Assembly (NCBI RefSeq): GCF_000143415.4
Contig: NW_003314297.1
Coordinates: 1,456,890 to 1,520,889, forward strand
DNA from: Selaginella moellendorffii
Taxonomy: Eukaryota; Streptophyta; Lycopodiopsida; Selaginellales; Selaginellaceae
DNA length: 64,000 bases
Direction of reading: 5' to 3'
The notes beneath the pieces are model-generated. The model was not told where the DNA came from. It searched no databases and saw nothing but the letters and a program-made list of their open reading frames with translations. Below are positions 23,501 through 32,643 of the stretch, in pieces; the first letter of the stretch is position 1, and each line of letters starts with the position of its first letter. The translations under genes were made by a program, and so were the position numbers.

Positions 23501-26119
23501 AGATCGTTGTGAATATTCAGACACGAGGACTGAAAAACGCACTGGTGGCGCGTCGAAGAAGGACAAACAGACAAGTAATAGGAAAAAAGGAGGTACAAAT
23601 TATATTTGCAATGGCGTGTGGTCTCATGCCATTCCTTGCAGGAGACACTTCTTCAAAGGCAAAACAGGCAAGCACCAGCCAAGCTCAAACTGACAGTGGT
23701 CATAAAAAGCGAAAGCACGTTGGACAGTCGTCGGGATCAGAGGCGTTTGATTCGAAAAGGAAGAAGGGCAACGAAAAGATGATAGGTAATGCCTCGCGGT
23801 TATGACGTGTGTGCTCATGCCATTCATTGCAGATCAAGGGCTGAGTGAAAGGAGCCAGTCACCACCTCCTGACTCAGATTCCTATGGCGGACTCCCCTTC
23901 CCCAATCTCAATGGAGAGGTACAATGGATGAGGGATGCTTTTCAAGTCAGGGCCACGTTTTTCTCATCTCGTCGTCTTCGAAGGGTGCAAGAACGTGCAG
24001 AAACCATGTTAAGACAGTCGGGTGAGGATACGGTCCTAGGTCAAGCACTGAAACAAGCTATGGATGTCTTGTATTTTGAGATGGAGACTCGGCCAGATGA
24101 TTTTCCCAAGATGGTCCTGGAAAAACAAGCCATCCAGCCTGAGCAGCCTATGGAAGAAATGCAGGAGGGGGATGAGGAGCCAGAGAAAGATAATGAGCAG
24201 GAAGAGCAGAAGGACGAAGAGGAGGACAAAGAAGAGGAGGACGAAGAGGACTTGGATGGTCCTCACAATGGTGACGATCACAATAATGACGATGACGATG
24301 ATGACGACGATGGCCAGCCTGAGGTGGCCAAAGAGCAGCGGAGGAAGGTCATACAAGACAAACCATCAGGTAAATAATAGTACATCCATTCCTAACCTTT
24401 TACCATTTCTAACATTGTCCATGTAGGTCGCAGAAGAAATGGTAAGTAGAGATTATTCAGTTGAATTAAGATACAAACTCTAGCCTTTAGTGTCGAGGAA
24501 GGATAGTGCCAAGCAAGGGTCGAAACGTATGTCCAATCCTTCAGAATCAGCAGTGCGCCCAATAGCAGTTGATGGTAAATACAATATAGTCGATTCAATG
24601 TGCTAATGAGTTTGTTTTTAGTAGCCAGTAGGGAGGATACCATCTCAATCGAAGGGAGATATTTGGACATGCATATGGATCCGCCAGTGGACTCTACTTG
24701 CCTGCAAGAGTCATCAGAGCTGGTGGAGGCTATTATCCATATCAACGCCAAGCAAGCTGACCACGCTCCACTTGATGCTGCCCATACCACTGAGTCAATC
24801 TTGTCCACGTATCCAACTGACGGTGACCAGGCGCCATTGGACCCGCATAAGGCCGCCCCAGCCGCCGAGCCGGTCGTATCCTCATTTCCAACGGACTCAA
24901 CGTGTGCCCAATCGTCTGACTACGCGCCGTTGGAACCTCCTTACACCGCCCCTGCTGCCTGTTCGGTCATGTCCACTTTGCCAACGGAGGCACCAGCTGA
25001 AATGGCGTGTGATCACACGCCATCAGAACCACCCCATGCCACTGTTGAGCCAGTTGTACCAGAGTCTATAGCTGAAATGGCATGTGCCCACACGCCATCG
25101 GATGCGATTGACCCCACATTGCAGAGGAGAGTATTTCCGCCCTTCACGTTTCCTCGACCAAAACCCTCTGAACGACCATCGGGAGCACCATTCGCTAATA
25201 TTGTAGATGGTAAAATTGACTTGTACCATTTTTTATGCTGACGCATTTCATTTCAGAGTCACAGCGAAAGTACTGTATCGTTTTTGATCTGAACGGTGTC
25301 CTTTTCTCCCATGAGCGTGGCTCGTCCTCGAATGTCACTGCACCCTCCAAAGCCTGCGGTCGCAAGTTGGTCAAAAGAGACAGATTCACATTAATCACAC
25401 GGGAGAAACTGCGGGATCTAATAATAACCATGCGACACTTAAAACAAAGGGCCGGGTTCAATTTGCAATTGGGAGTTTGGACATCCATGATGCGCCACAA
25501 TGCATTAACGTTGCTACAGATGATGCACGATCAGACGCGAGTAATATTACCATTTGACTTTCTCCTAACGTAGGAGGATTGCTTGACTATGGTCCATGTG
25601 AGGGGTAGCAAGCCCATCTTCGTCAAGCCAGAGGCTGTAATGATGAACCGGACTGCTAGGTCAAGTGAAATCCTCATCATCGATGACTCGCCGATTAAAA
25701 CTGCAGCGAACATGCATACATATGCAGTGCACCCCATCTCTTGCAGTATGGAAACTAGGGAGAAGAAACCGTATGTTCTGGGGGACCTTGCAAAACGGCT
25801 TGAAGCGATGGTGATAGAGAACCGGCCAGTCCAGGAGGTGGCTGCAGAAATCAACCAAATGGCAGATGGAACGGTATATCAGAAGCCATTTGATCGGACA
25901 GACACTAGTCATCATTTATGGCATGTATATTGTCTAGCCAAGCACTATCCGCATCTCCATAATCTGCTCAACCGAATGGGTTCTTCGACCACTAAACATG
26001 AGCGTGGACGTATTAGAGAAGAGATGGCATTACTATTGGGTTTAAATCCTGATAGTGTGGAGAGTGATGAAATTCCAAGATTATTGTATAGGCGTTGGAG
26101 GCAAAAAATAACAGTCTGA
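20556..26119 (+). CDS. Large transposon gene: ParB-like, methylase-like, acidic linker, FCP1/HAD-like
   Basis: One 11-exon model of about 1622 codons: 20556-20558 (ATG alone), 20798-21976, 22031-23339, 23390-23464, 23521-23592, 23642-23785, 23833-24369, 24427-24441, 24491-24574, 24622-25209, 25257-26119. All junctions are GT-AG and exons 4-10 are all phase 1-1. Domains in order: an N-terminal region of unknown fold; a Lys-rich linker; a ParB/sulfiredoxin-like segment (residues about 237-310: YTIDVSRI, YNHRLVSDEWVEKLKQKM, then YAVSG-stop-HSSLA in place of the usual G-[QHE]-R); a segment like the end of N4/N6 DNA methylases (KCVVEYNCGGLFFRAALLKG at about 775-795); a Glu/Asp-rich linker; and an FCP1/NIF-like HAD domain (VFDLNGVL at D1346, GVWTS, then LIIDDSPIK). 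The second Asp of the usual DxD is Asn (N1348), as in a plant DLNG subfamily. Two in-frame TAG codons occur at 21701 and 25571. Enzymatic activity is not established. Confidence 0.65.
20559..20797 (+). other. First intron of the large gene, carrying three palindromes
   Basis: The 239-nt GTAAGT...TGAACAG intron follows the ATG directly, so the start codon is its own coding exon and GCG is the second codon. It contains palindrome copies near 20583, 20661 and 20720. All other introns of the gene are 47-57 nt. If the ATG exon is wrong, the coding start would be the first Met in exon 2. Confidence 0.55.
21701..21703 (+). other. In-frame TAG in the ParB-like segment
   Basis: The codon interrupts YAVSG-stop-HSSLAMQE. 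ParB-type domains have a Gly-Gln/Glu/His-Arg/His pattern here, so the ancestral codon was probably CAG (Gln). Frame stays open on both sides for hundreds of codons. Confidence 0.8.
25002..25025 (+). repeat. Perfect palindrome inside coding exon 10
   Basis: The arms ATGGCGTGTGA and TCACACGCCAT are fully complementary. Together with the copy at 25077 (53 codons of Pro/Thr-rich linker around them), it encodes the repeated peptides EMACDHTPS and EMACAHTPS, so both copies sit in the same frame. Confidence 0.85.
25571..25573 (+). other. In-frame TAG in the HAD-like domain
   Basis: The codon interrupts FLLT-stop-EDCLTM, between the VWTS motif and the DDSP motif. FCP1-like relatives typically have a Gln followed a few residues later by Cys-Thr at this place, so CAG-to-TAG is again the simplest reading. 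The rest of the domain continues in frame to 26119. Confidence 0.8.
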
Positions 26120-26537
26120 GATGGCATGTATTTATTTAAAAATGTAACTTATTATGGCATGGGGTTCCATGCCATTATATTAATATTAAAAGACAATTCT
26201 TTGAGAGGATTTGCATTATACTAGAAGTGTTACAGCATGTTATTGGAAGTCTACGAAGTTGTTTTATTAATAAGGGGAAAGTAAAGATTGAATGGGGACT
26301 TGGGCTCCACCTAGACTCGGAGCAACTAAGCCAATATTAAAAGGATGGAAAGAAATTGGACGACAATGACAAGGAGAAGAGAGAGGTGAAGCAGTGGCAA
26401 GGGGAGGAGAAGTGATTGAGTAGACATTTCCTTGTTTAAAATAAAATGGCATGTGCCTCAATGCAGTTGAATTTTGTTATATTTATATACTATATAAAGG
26501 TTTGGAAACCTTATTTTACAAGTGGGATAATGACAAT
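26120..26537. other. Right subterminal region of the transposon, no gene
   Basis: It contains two palindrome-family copies (near 26154 and 26446) and, next to the right TIR, a local inverted repeat GTGGGATaatgacAATTCCCAC that extends the end into a potential hairpin. No coding frame is supported. Confidence 0.6.
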
Positions 26538-26561
26538 TCCCACTTTAACGAAATAGAGCTT
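26538..26561 (-). repeat. Right terminal inverted repeat of the transposon
   Basis: This is the reverse complement of 13366-13389 over 24 bp. TSD AGAG follows at 26562-26565. Confidence 0.92.
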
Positions 26562-26565
26562 AGAG

Positions 26566-26958
26566 GGATATTAGGGAAGGCTATTCCCCTTGTCGGTGGG
26601 CATCCTAAGGATGTTAAGGAGTGGATCTGAGATGACCACTCACGGATGGTTTGCCTAGTCTTGGAGAGCCAAGACTGTGATGCAAGTGGTATTGGACTAT
26701 CAGTGTGGCAAAGGTGATGGGGCATGGCCTTAGCGTAACAAGCTACCATGTCGGTGGTACCTTTGAGTGTCGGTCATGGGATCGGACACGTGGAGCACTT
26801 GGACCAAGTGCAAATGTCGAGTGGCATGGATACCATTCTCGGGGCTAGCAAGTCCCAAGTCTTGAATTGGACTTATGGAGGTTGTGAATGAGACTCCTCC
26901 AAGTGGTTAGAGGTGTGGTTAAGTGACTAAAGTAGAATGGAAAACTTAGTCGTTTACA
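26566..26958 (+). repeat. 5' LTR of nested family A element, part 2
   Basis: This continues the LTR broken at 13365 and ends TTAGTCGTTTACA. Parts 1 and 2 add to about 1645 bp. The primer-site-like ACTTGGTATCGGAGC follows. Confidence 0.88.
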
Positions 26959-27799
26959 ACTTGGTATCGGAGCTGTTCCTTAGTCCGACTTTTATTGGTG
27001 CTCAAGTATATCACCACTGGTGTTGGCATTGGAAGGTCCGAGGAGTGGGCCTATCCTTGAGGAGTAGCAAGTCGGGAAGACATGGCTCTCCATTATAGTT
27101 CATGTGGGAACTTGTAGACAAAGTGGTGGATAGAAAAGGGCCAATAATGGAACGACTTTAGGATCTTGGGAACAGTATATGGTTTTCCTCAGAGAGTTGA
27201 GGATGTGATCTAGATGAGCGTTTGACTTAGCAAACTGGCTAATGTAATTGTGGTAAACAACTACAATTGGGATCACGGGAAAGATAAAGACTCCAAAGCA
27301 ATAAAGGAGTCACAAGATTTTCCTTATATAGTTGAGATTGGTGCTCATGAATGTGAGACCAGAAGTAATGACCGTGGGAGGTCAAATACGGAAGAGGACT
27401 CAAGTCCTTGAAATGGTAGCTGGGGCTACCTTTAATAAATGCTGGAACAACCCAAGGAGTTGGGGGGTGTATTTAGAGATGAGTGGTATTCTCATCACAT
27501 GGACAAGTAGTCCTAAGGGGCAAGGGTTGCCCCTAGAGAACAAAATCAAGTGTCAGAGTAACACTTGTGAAAATAGTCCTTTTGAGTAGGACAGGATTGC
27601 AAGAAGTGTATTCCAGTGAGCTAGTGCCTCACAAGTAGGACCTTACGGGTCTGTGGATTAACCAAGTCCAAAACTGCCGGATGACTCAAGTAGAGTCAAG
27701 GGATGGTCCTAAAAGGACTGATGGAAGCATTTGGACTGAGGTGTGTTGTACCCCACAAAGGATGGGGGGGGATCATAGGATCCAAGGATGAGAACAGAG
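26959..27799 (+). repeat. Internal region of nested family A element, segment 1
   Basis: It starts with a slightly degenerate initiator-tRNA-Met primer site (TTGGTATCGGAGC) and is colinear with 32644-33493 of the younger element. There are no long frames. Confidence 0.8.
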
Positions 27800-27804
27800 G
27801 GTAT

Positions 27805-29569
27805 TGTAAGCGACTAATTTTTCCATTCTACTTTAGTCACTTAACCACACCTCCGACCACTTAGAGGAGTCTCATTCACAACCTCCATAAGCCCAACTCA
27901 GGACTTGGGCCTTGCTAGCCCCGAGAATGGCATCTATGCCACTCAACCTTAGCACTTGGTCCAAGTGCTCCACGTGTCCGATCCCATGATCGACACCCCA
28001 AGGTACCACCGACATATCGGCCCGTTACGCTAAGGCCATGCCCATTTACCTTGGTCACACTGGTGGTCCAACACCACCTACATTCCAATCCCGTCTCTCA
28101 GAGACTGGGTCATCCATCCATGAGTGGTCATCCCAGATCCACTCCTTAACATCCTTAGGATGCCTACAGACATGGGGAATAGCCTTCCCCAATATCTCTG
28201 TTCCGGTCCCCACCAAGTCCCTTTCTGTCCTTGGCTGTGTTCGCCAACACTGCCACTGGATCGAGGCCCACCGGCCCAACCACTAAGTCCCACTATCCTC
28301 TAGGACTTCCTCACTGTGTGACTGTGTCCTTGGTCACCACACCGGAGGGCTACCCCTCTTCCTTTCCACAGTCTGGGACTTTGGGACACCATTTCGGAAC
28401 ACTGTGGCCTTACGCAAGCCTCATGGGTACTCTCCCCGCCTTTCGTCTTTAGGTGCTCTAGCCATGGGCTTAGAGCGAGGTTCCGTTGAGCCACACCAGG
28501 TATCCAAGTAGGTAGTGCCACCCACACTTGGACTGGGAGCATCGGCTAGTCGATCTCCCGGGGGAACTAGAGCCGGCTCTTGAACACTTCACCAAGCTAC
28601 CCCGCTTGCCGGTCCGTGTTCACTCTAGTCTTGGACTTCCCAGTGGGCAGCTCATCACCCAACACTGGGTCCGGCCTTCCTGGGCCAAACTGGCCTTTCC
28701 TGGCCAAATTGGCTCCACTGCAGTCCTCCCCCTACTATACTTTTGGAGCTCACCAAACCCCCCAGGGTCTGGGAGACGAACGCTTTGGGCTTTCACCCTC
28801 TCAGGCTCCGAACTTGGACTCGGACTCGGACTCGGACTCGGACTCGGACTCGGATTCGGACTCGGACTCGGGCTCGGGCTCGGTCTCAGCCTCAGCCTCG
28901 GTCTCGGTCTCGGTCCCGATCTCGGTCTCAGTCTCAGTCTCGGTCTCGGTCCCAATCTCGGTCTCGACTTCGGACTCCATCTCGGACTCCATCTCGGACT
29001 CCATCTCAGACTCCATCTCGGGTCCATCTCGGACTCCATCTCGGACTCCATCTCGAACTCCATTTCGGGTCCATCTCGGACTCCACTTCGGACTCCAACT
29101 CGGGTCCATCTCGGGTCCACCTCGGACTCCACTTCGGACTCCATCTCGGACTCCACTTCGGACTCCATCTCGGACTCCATCTCGGGTCCATCTCGGACTC
29201 CACTTCAGACTCCAACTCGGGTCCATCTTGGACTCCACTTCGGACTCCAACTCGGGTCCATCTCGGACTCCACTTTGGACTCCAACTCGGGTCCATCTCG
29301 GACTCCACTTCGGGCTCCAACTCGAGTCCATCTCGGACACTCCCACGTGTCATGTGTTGGTCCTTTTGGGTCCCTTTTTGGAGCCTCGCCTTTTGCTCGC
29401 TTCGTGCTCATTCCTCGAGCACTTCGTTGGGAGTTCCACTCCCGCTCTTGACTTTTCAAGTCGGAGCTTTTGGTCCAAACGTGTTACGCTCGTTTGGCTC
29501 TCGCTTCGGCCACTACCATGTGGCGCCCTTCCGGCTCCACTTTGGGGCCTAGGGATTTTGTGTCTCACA
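27805..29569 (-). repeat. Reverse family A solo LTR, TSD GGTAT
   Basis: The 1765-bp family A LTR is in reverse orientation (TGTAAGCGAC...TGTCTCACA) and flanked by GGTAT at 27800-27804 and 29570-29574. The uninterrupted host site is seen in the younger element at about 33487 (agagGGTATctcatc). The minisatellite lies at 28810-29340; the 300-aa-plus frames across it are not genes. The solo state implies LTR-LTR recombination. Confidence 0.92.
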
Positions 29570-29574
29570 GGTAT

Positions 29575-30858
29575 CTCATCGACGGCAAAATGTGCCATGC
29601 TAAAGTTATGGGAAAAGTGTTCCCAGAAGAAAACAACTTTGACACAAAGTTGTGTGTGACCTCTATGGTGCAGTGCTAATGGATGGTTGGCATGAGAAAG
29701 AGTGGTGTTGGTCTTGGCAAAGACTTAGACACGAAGGGGAAGTGTCATAGAGGTAGGCTCGTGGAGCCGATGGTGTGGAGACACCAAATGTGCCAAGGTG
29801 TGATACCTTGAGGCTATGTTGGTGGGTTCATGAGAACCCCTTGCCAAAAAAATCCCAATGGAAATGGGAATGGCATAGCCTAAGCTGCAGAGCATGCAGT
29901 TGGAGTGTGGTGACCCAGATAATGATGGAGGTGTGAAAGCACCAAGCAATGAGTTGCAGGACTTGACAACTATGAGGCAATTAAGCAAGAGGTGCAAAAT
30001 AACTGGTTAAACGGGTAGAAGGTAGCTACCCAAGACTTTTTAATAGCATAGGGAAGTTGGATATACCCTTACGGGGGATAAGTTGCTTGTGTTGCGATAT
30101 AGTAAGTCAATGTCATAAAAGGAAATACTCATTGTCAAGAAAGCCATCATTGGGACACTCGAACACCCTAGAACACCAGAAGTTGGTGTTTGATGTCGTA
30201 AGGGCAATGGATAACGCCCAAGGGATTAAGTCCCTAGCGAATGATGGATAGAAGGTGCTATCCAAATGTCCAAGGTTGCGGAGACAGGAAAGGACTGTCT
30301 ACCCGAGTTGGACAAAGCCAAAAATGGAATTTTGGCAAGGCTAGTGATGGGCATGTAAAGGCCCATAAGCAACAATGTAATCCCAGTGTGTGGGATTATA
30401 AGGTGAGCATACCCGGATTGAGGAACCACTCCCTGGGCTGTTGGGTAGGTTCATCCCTAAGAATACTTGCTAAGGCTTGATAGAAAGTGCAAAGCTATCC
30501 TCCTGGTCTAGAGGAGAATGACCGAAGGAAAGGTGTGAAGCCAAAAGCAAGAAGTAAGGGGATAGAACCGAACCATAGGAATTGAAGGGCATAAACCAAG
30601 ATTGGTTATGGCAGCTGGGAGTGGAGAATCAAGTGGGGGCTCAAGGGTGTTGCCACTAGCAACTGTGATGCCATGGAGAGTCTAAAATATGGAATTGTCT
30701 ATGTTAGACTATGTGGCAATTGGAAAGCTTGCAAAAAGGGAGGCCTTAGCAAGCTAAGGGACAGAGTTCCTTCAAGGTTCCCAAAGACGATTCTAGGTAG
30801 CTTAGTACTTAGAAAGGCCAAGTGTAAATGGTTCATAAAATGCGCGAAATCAGAGTGG
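29575..30858 (+). repeat. Internal region of nested family A element, segment 2
   Basis: This is colinear with 33493-34773 of the younger element. It is non-coding and is interrupted at 30864 by the young element. Confidence 0.8.
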
Positions 30859-30863
30859 CGCAG

Positions 30864-31491
30864 TGTGAGACACAAAATCCCTAGGCCCCAAAGTGGAGCC
30901 AGAAGGGTGCCACATAGTAGTGGCCGAAGCGAGAGCCAAACGAGCGTAACACGTTTGGACCAAAAGCTCCGACTTGAAAAGTCAAGAGCGGGAGTGGAAC
31001 TCCCAACGAAGTGCTCGAGGAACGAGCACGAAGCGAGCAAAAGGCGAGGCTCCAAAAAGGGACCCAAAAGGACCAACACATGACACGTGGGAGTGTCCGA
31101 GATGGACTCAAGTTGGAGTCCGAAGTGGAGTCCGAGATGGACCCGAGTTGGAGTCCGAAGTGGAGTCCGAGATGGACCCGAGATGGAGTCCGAGATGGAG
31201 TCCGAGATGGAGTCCGAGGTGGACCCGAGATGGACCCGAGTTGGAGTCCGAAGTGGAGTCTGAGATGGACCCGAGATGGAGTCCGAGATGGAGTCCGAGA
31301 TGGAGTCCGAGGTGGACCCGAGATGGACCCGAAATGGAGTCCGAGATGGAGTCCGAGATAGACCCGAGATGGAGTCCGAGATGGAGTCCGAGATGGAGTC
31401 CGAGATGGACCTGAGATGGACCCGAGATGGAGTCCGAGATGGAGTCCGAGATGGAGTCCGAAGTCGAGACCGAGACCGGGACCGAGACCGG

Positions 31492-31533
<42 letters not shown>

Positions 31534-32643
31534 GATCGGGACCGAGACCGAGGCTGAGGCCGAGGCCGAGACCGAGCCCGAGCCCGAGTCCGAGTCCGAA
31601 TCCGAGTTCGAGTCCGAGTCCGAGTCCGAGTCCGAGTCCGGAGCCTGAGAGGGTGAAAGCCCAAAGCGTTCGTCTCCCAGACCCTGGGGGGTTTGGTGAG
31701 CTCCAAAAGTATAGTAGGGGGAGGACTGCAGTGGAGCCAGTTTGGCCAGGAAAGGCCAGTTTGGCCCAGGAAGGCTGGACCCAGTGTTGGGTGATGAGCT
31801 GCCCACTGGGAAGTCCAAGACTAGAGTGAACACAGACCGATAAGCGGGGTAGCTTGGTGAAGTGTTCAAGAGCCGGCTCTAGTTCCCCCGGGAGATCGAC
31901 TGGCCGATGCTCCCAGTCCAAGTGTGGGTGGCACTACCTACTTGGATACCTGGTGTGGCTCAACGGAACCCGCTCTAAGCCCATGGCTAGAGCACCCAAG
32001 GGCAGAAGGCGAGGAGAGTACCCAGGTGGCTCGCGTAAGGCCACGGTGTTCCGAAATGTTGTCCCAAAGGCCCAGACTGTGGAAAGGAAGAGGAGCAGTC
32101 CTCTGGGGTAGTGACCAAGGACACAGTCGTGTGGTGAGGAAGTCCTAGAGGACCGTGGGACTTAGTGGTCGGGCCTGTGGGTCTCGATCCAGTGGCAGTG
32201 TTGGCAAACACGGCCAGGGGCAGAAAGGGACTTAGTGGGGACTAACAGAGGGATATTGGGGAAGGCTATTCCCCTTGTCGGTGGGCATCCTAAGGATGCT
32301 AAGGAGTGGATCTGAGATGACCACTCACGGATGGTTTGCCTAGTCTTGGAGAGCCAAGACGGTAATGCAAGTGGTATTGGACTACCAGTGTGGCAAAGGT
32401 GATTGGGCATGGCCTTAGCGTAACGGGCTGCTATGTCGGTGGTACCTTTGAGTGTCGGTCATGGGATCGGACACGTGGAGCACTTGGACCAAGTGCAAAT
32501 GTTGAGTGGCATGGATGCCATTCTCGGGGCTAGCAAGTCCCAAGTCCTGGATTGGACTTATGGAGGTTGTGAATGAGACTCCTCCAAGTGGTCAGAGGTG
32601 TGGTTAAGTGACTAAAGTAGAATGGAAAATTTAGTCGCTTACA
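30864..32643 (+). repeat. 5' LTR of the young family A element
   Basis: It runs TGTGAGACAC...GTCGCTTACA. The minisatellite lies at 31095-31650, then gtgaaagcccaaagcg and a unique 1 kb. The array has one more 12-bp unit than the 3' LTR, near 31390. Confidence 0.93.

Larger units (their letters stand above)
13914..26470. repeat. Dispersed 22-bp palindrome family, about 24 copies
   Basis: Arms are ATGGCRTG and CAYGCCAT around a 6-bp centre such as AGGCCT, TGGCCT or TGATCA. Copies start near 13914, 14000, 15823, 15880, 17729, 17797, 17894, 18494, 18571, 19433, 19511, 19671, 19800, 20583, 20661, 20720, 21993, 23472, 23610, 23802, 25002, 25077, 26154 and 26446. Some are perfect palindromes (17797, 25002), others carry single transitions (CATG/CACG/CGTG). 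They occur between genes, in introns, and in exons (15823, 15880, 25002, 25077), and I saw none outside the element. They could be transposase or cofactor binding sites, hairpin-forming elements, or a parasite of the transposon. Confidence 0.85.
13366..26561. mobile_element. 13.2 kb TIR DNA transposon, apparently undescribed type
   Basis: Both ends carry the same 24-bp inverted sequence, starting AAGCTCTATTTCGTTAAA at 13366 and, in reverse complement, at 26561. It is flanked by AGAG on both sides (13362-13365 and 26562-26565). The sister LTR at about 42084-42094 has the uninterrupted site (gactgacAGAGggatatt), so the excision-equivalent empty site is in the same window. Inside are two divergent modules: minus-strand genes at 14.0-17.6 kb and one large plus-strand gene at 20.6-26.1 kb, with a 2.9 kb regulatory gap between them. 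About 24 copies of a short palindrome mark its whole length. A 4-bp TSD is known for several superfamilies (for example Sola, Ginger, some Academ), but the ends and the cargo do not match any I recognise. Confidence 0.9.

Noticed and set aside
23465-23502. 38-nt intron ending at the first AG (TTATAG) after the donor at 23465
   Set aside because: Too short; the next in-frame acceptor at 23519-23520 gives a 56-nt intron matching the others.
13914-26470. CRISPR-like array
   Set aside because: The repeated palindromes are irregularly spaced, lie in genes and introns, and the DNA is eukaryotic.
28528-29659. Long open frames (250-380 codons) rich in Ser/Asp, Arg/Pro or Gly/Leu, also at 12102-12767, 30699-31921, 36771-37843 and 40612-41766
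   Set aside because: They cross 12-bp and 6-bp minisatellites in LTRs, are open on both strands in several frames at once, and recur only with the LTRs. Not proteins.
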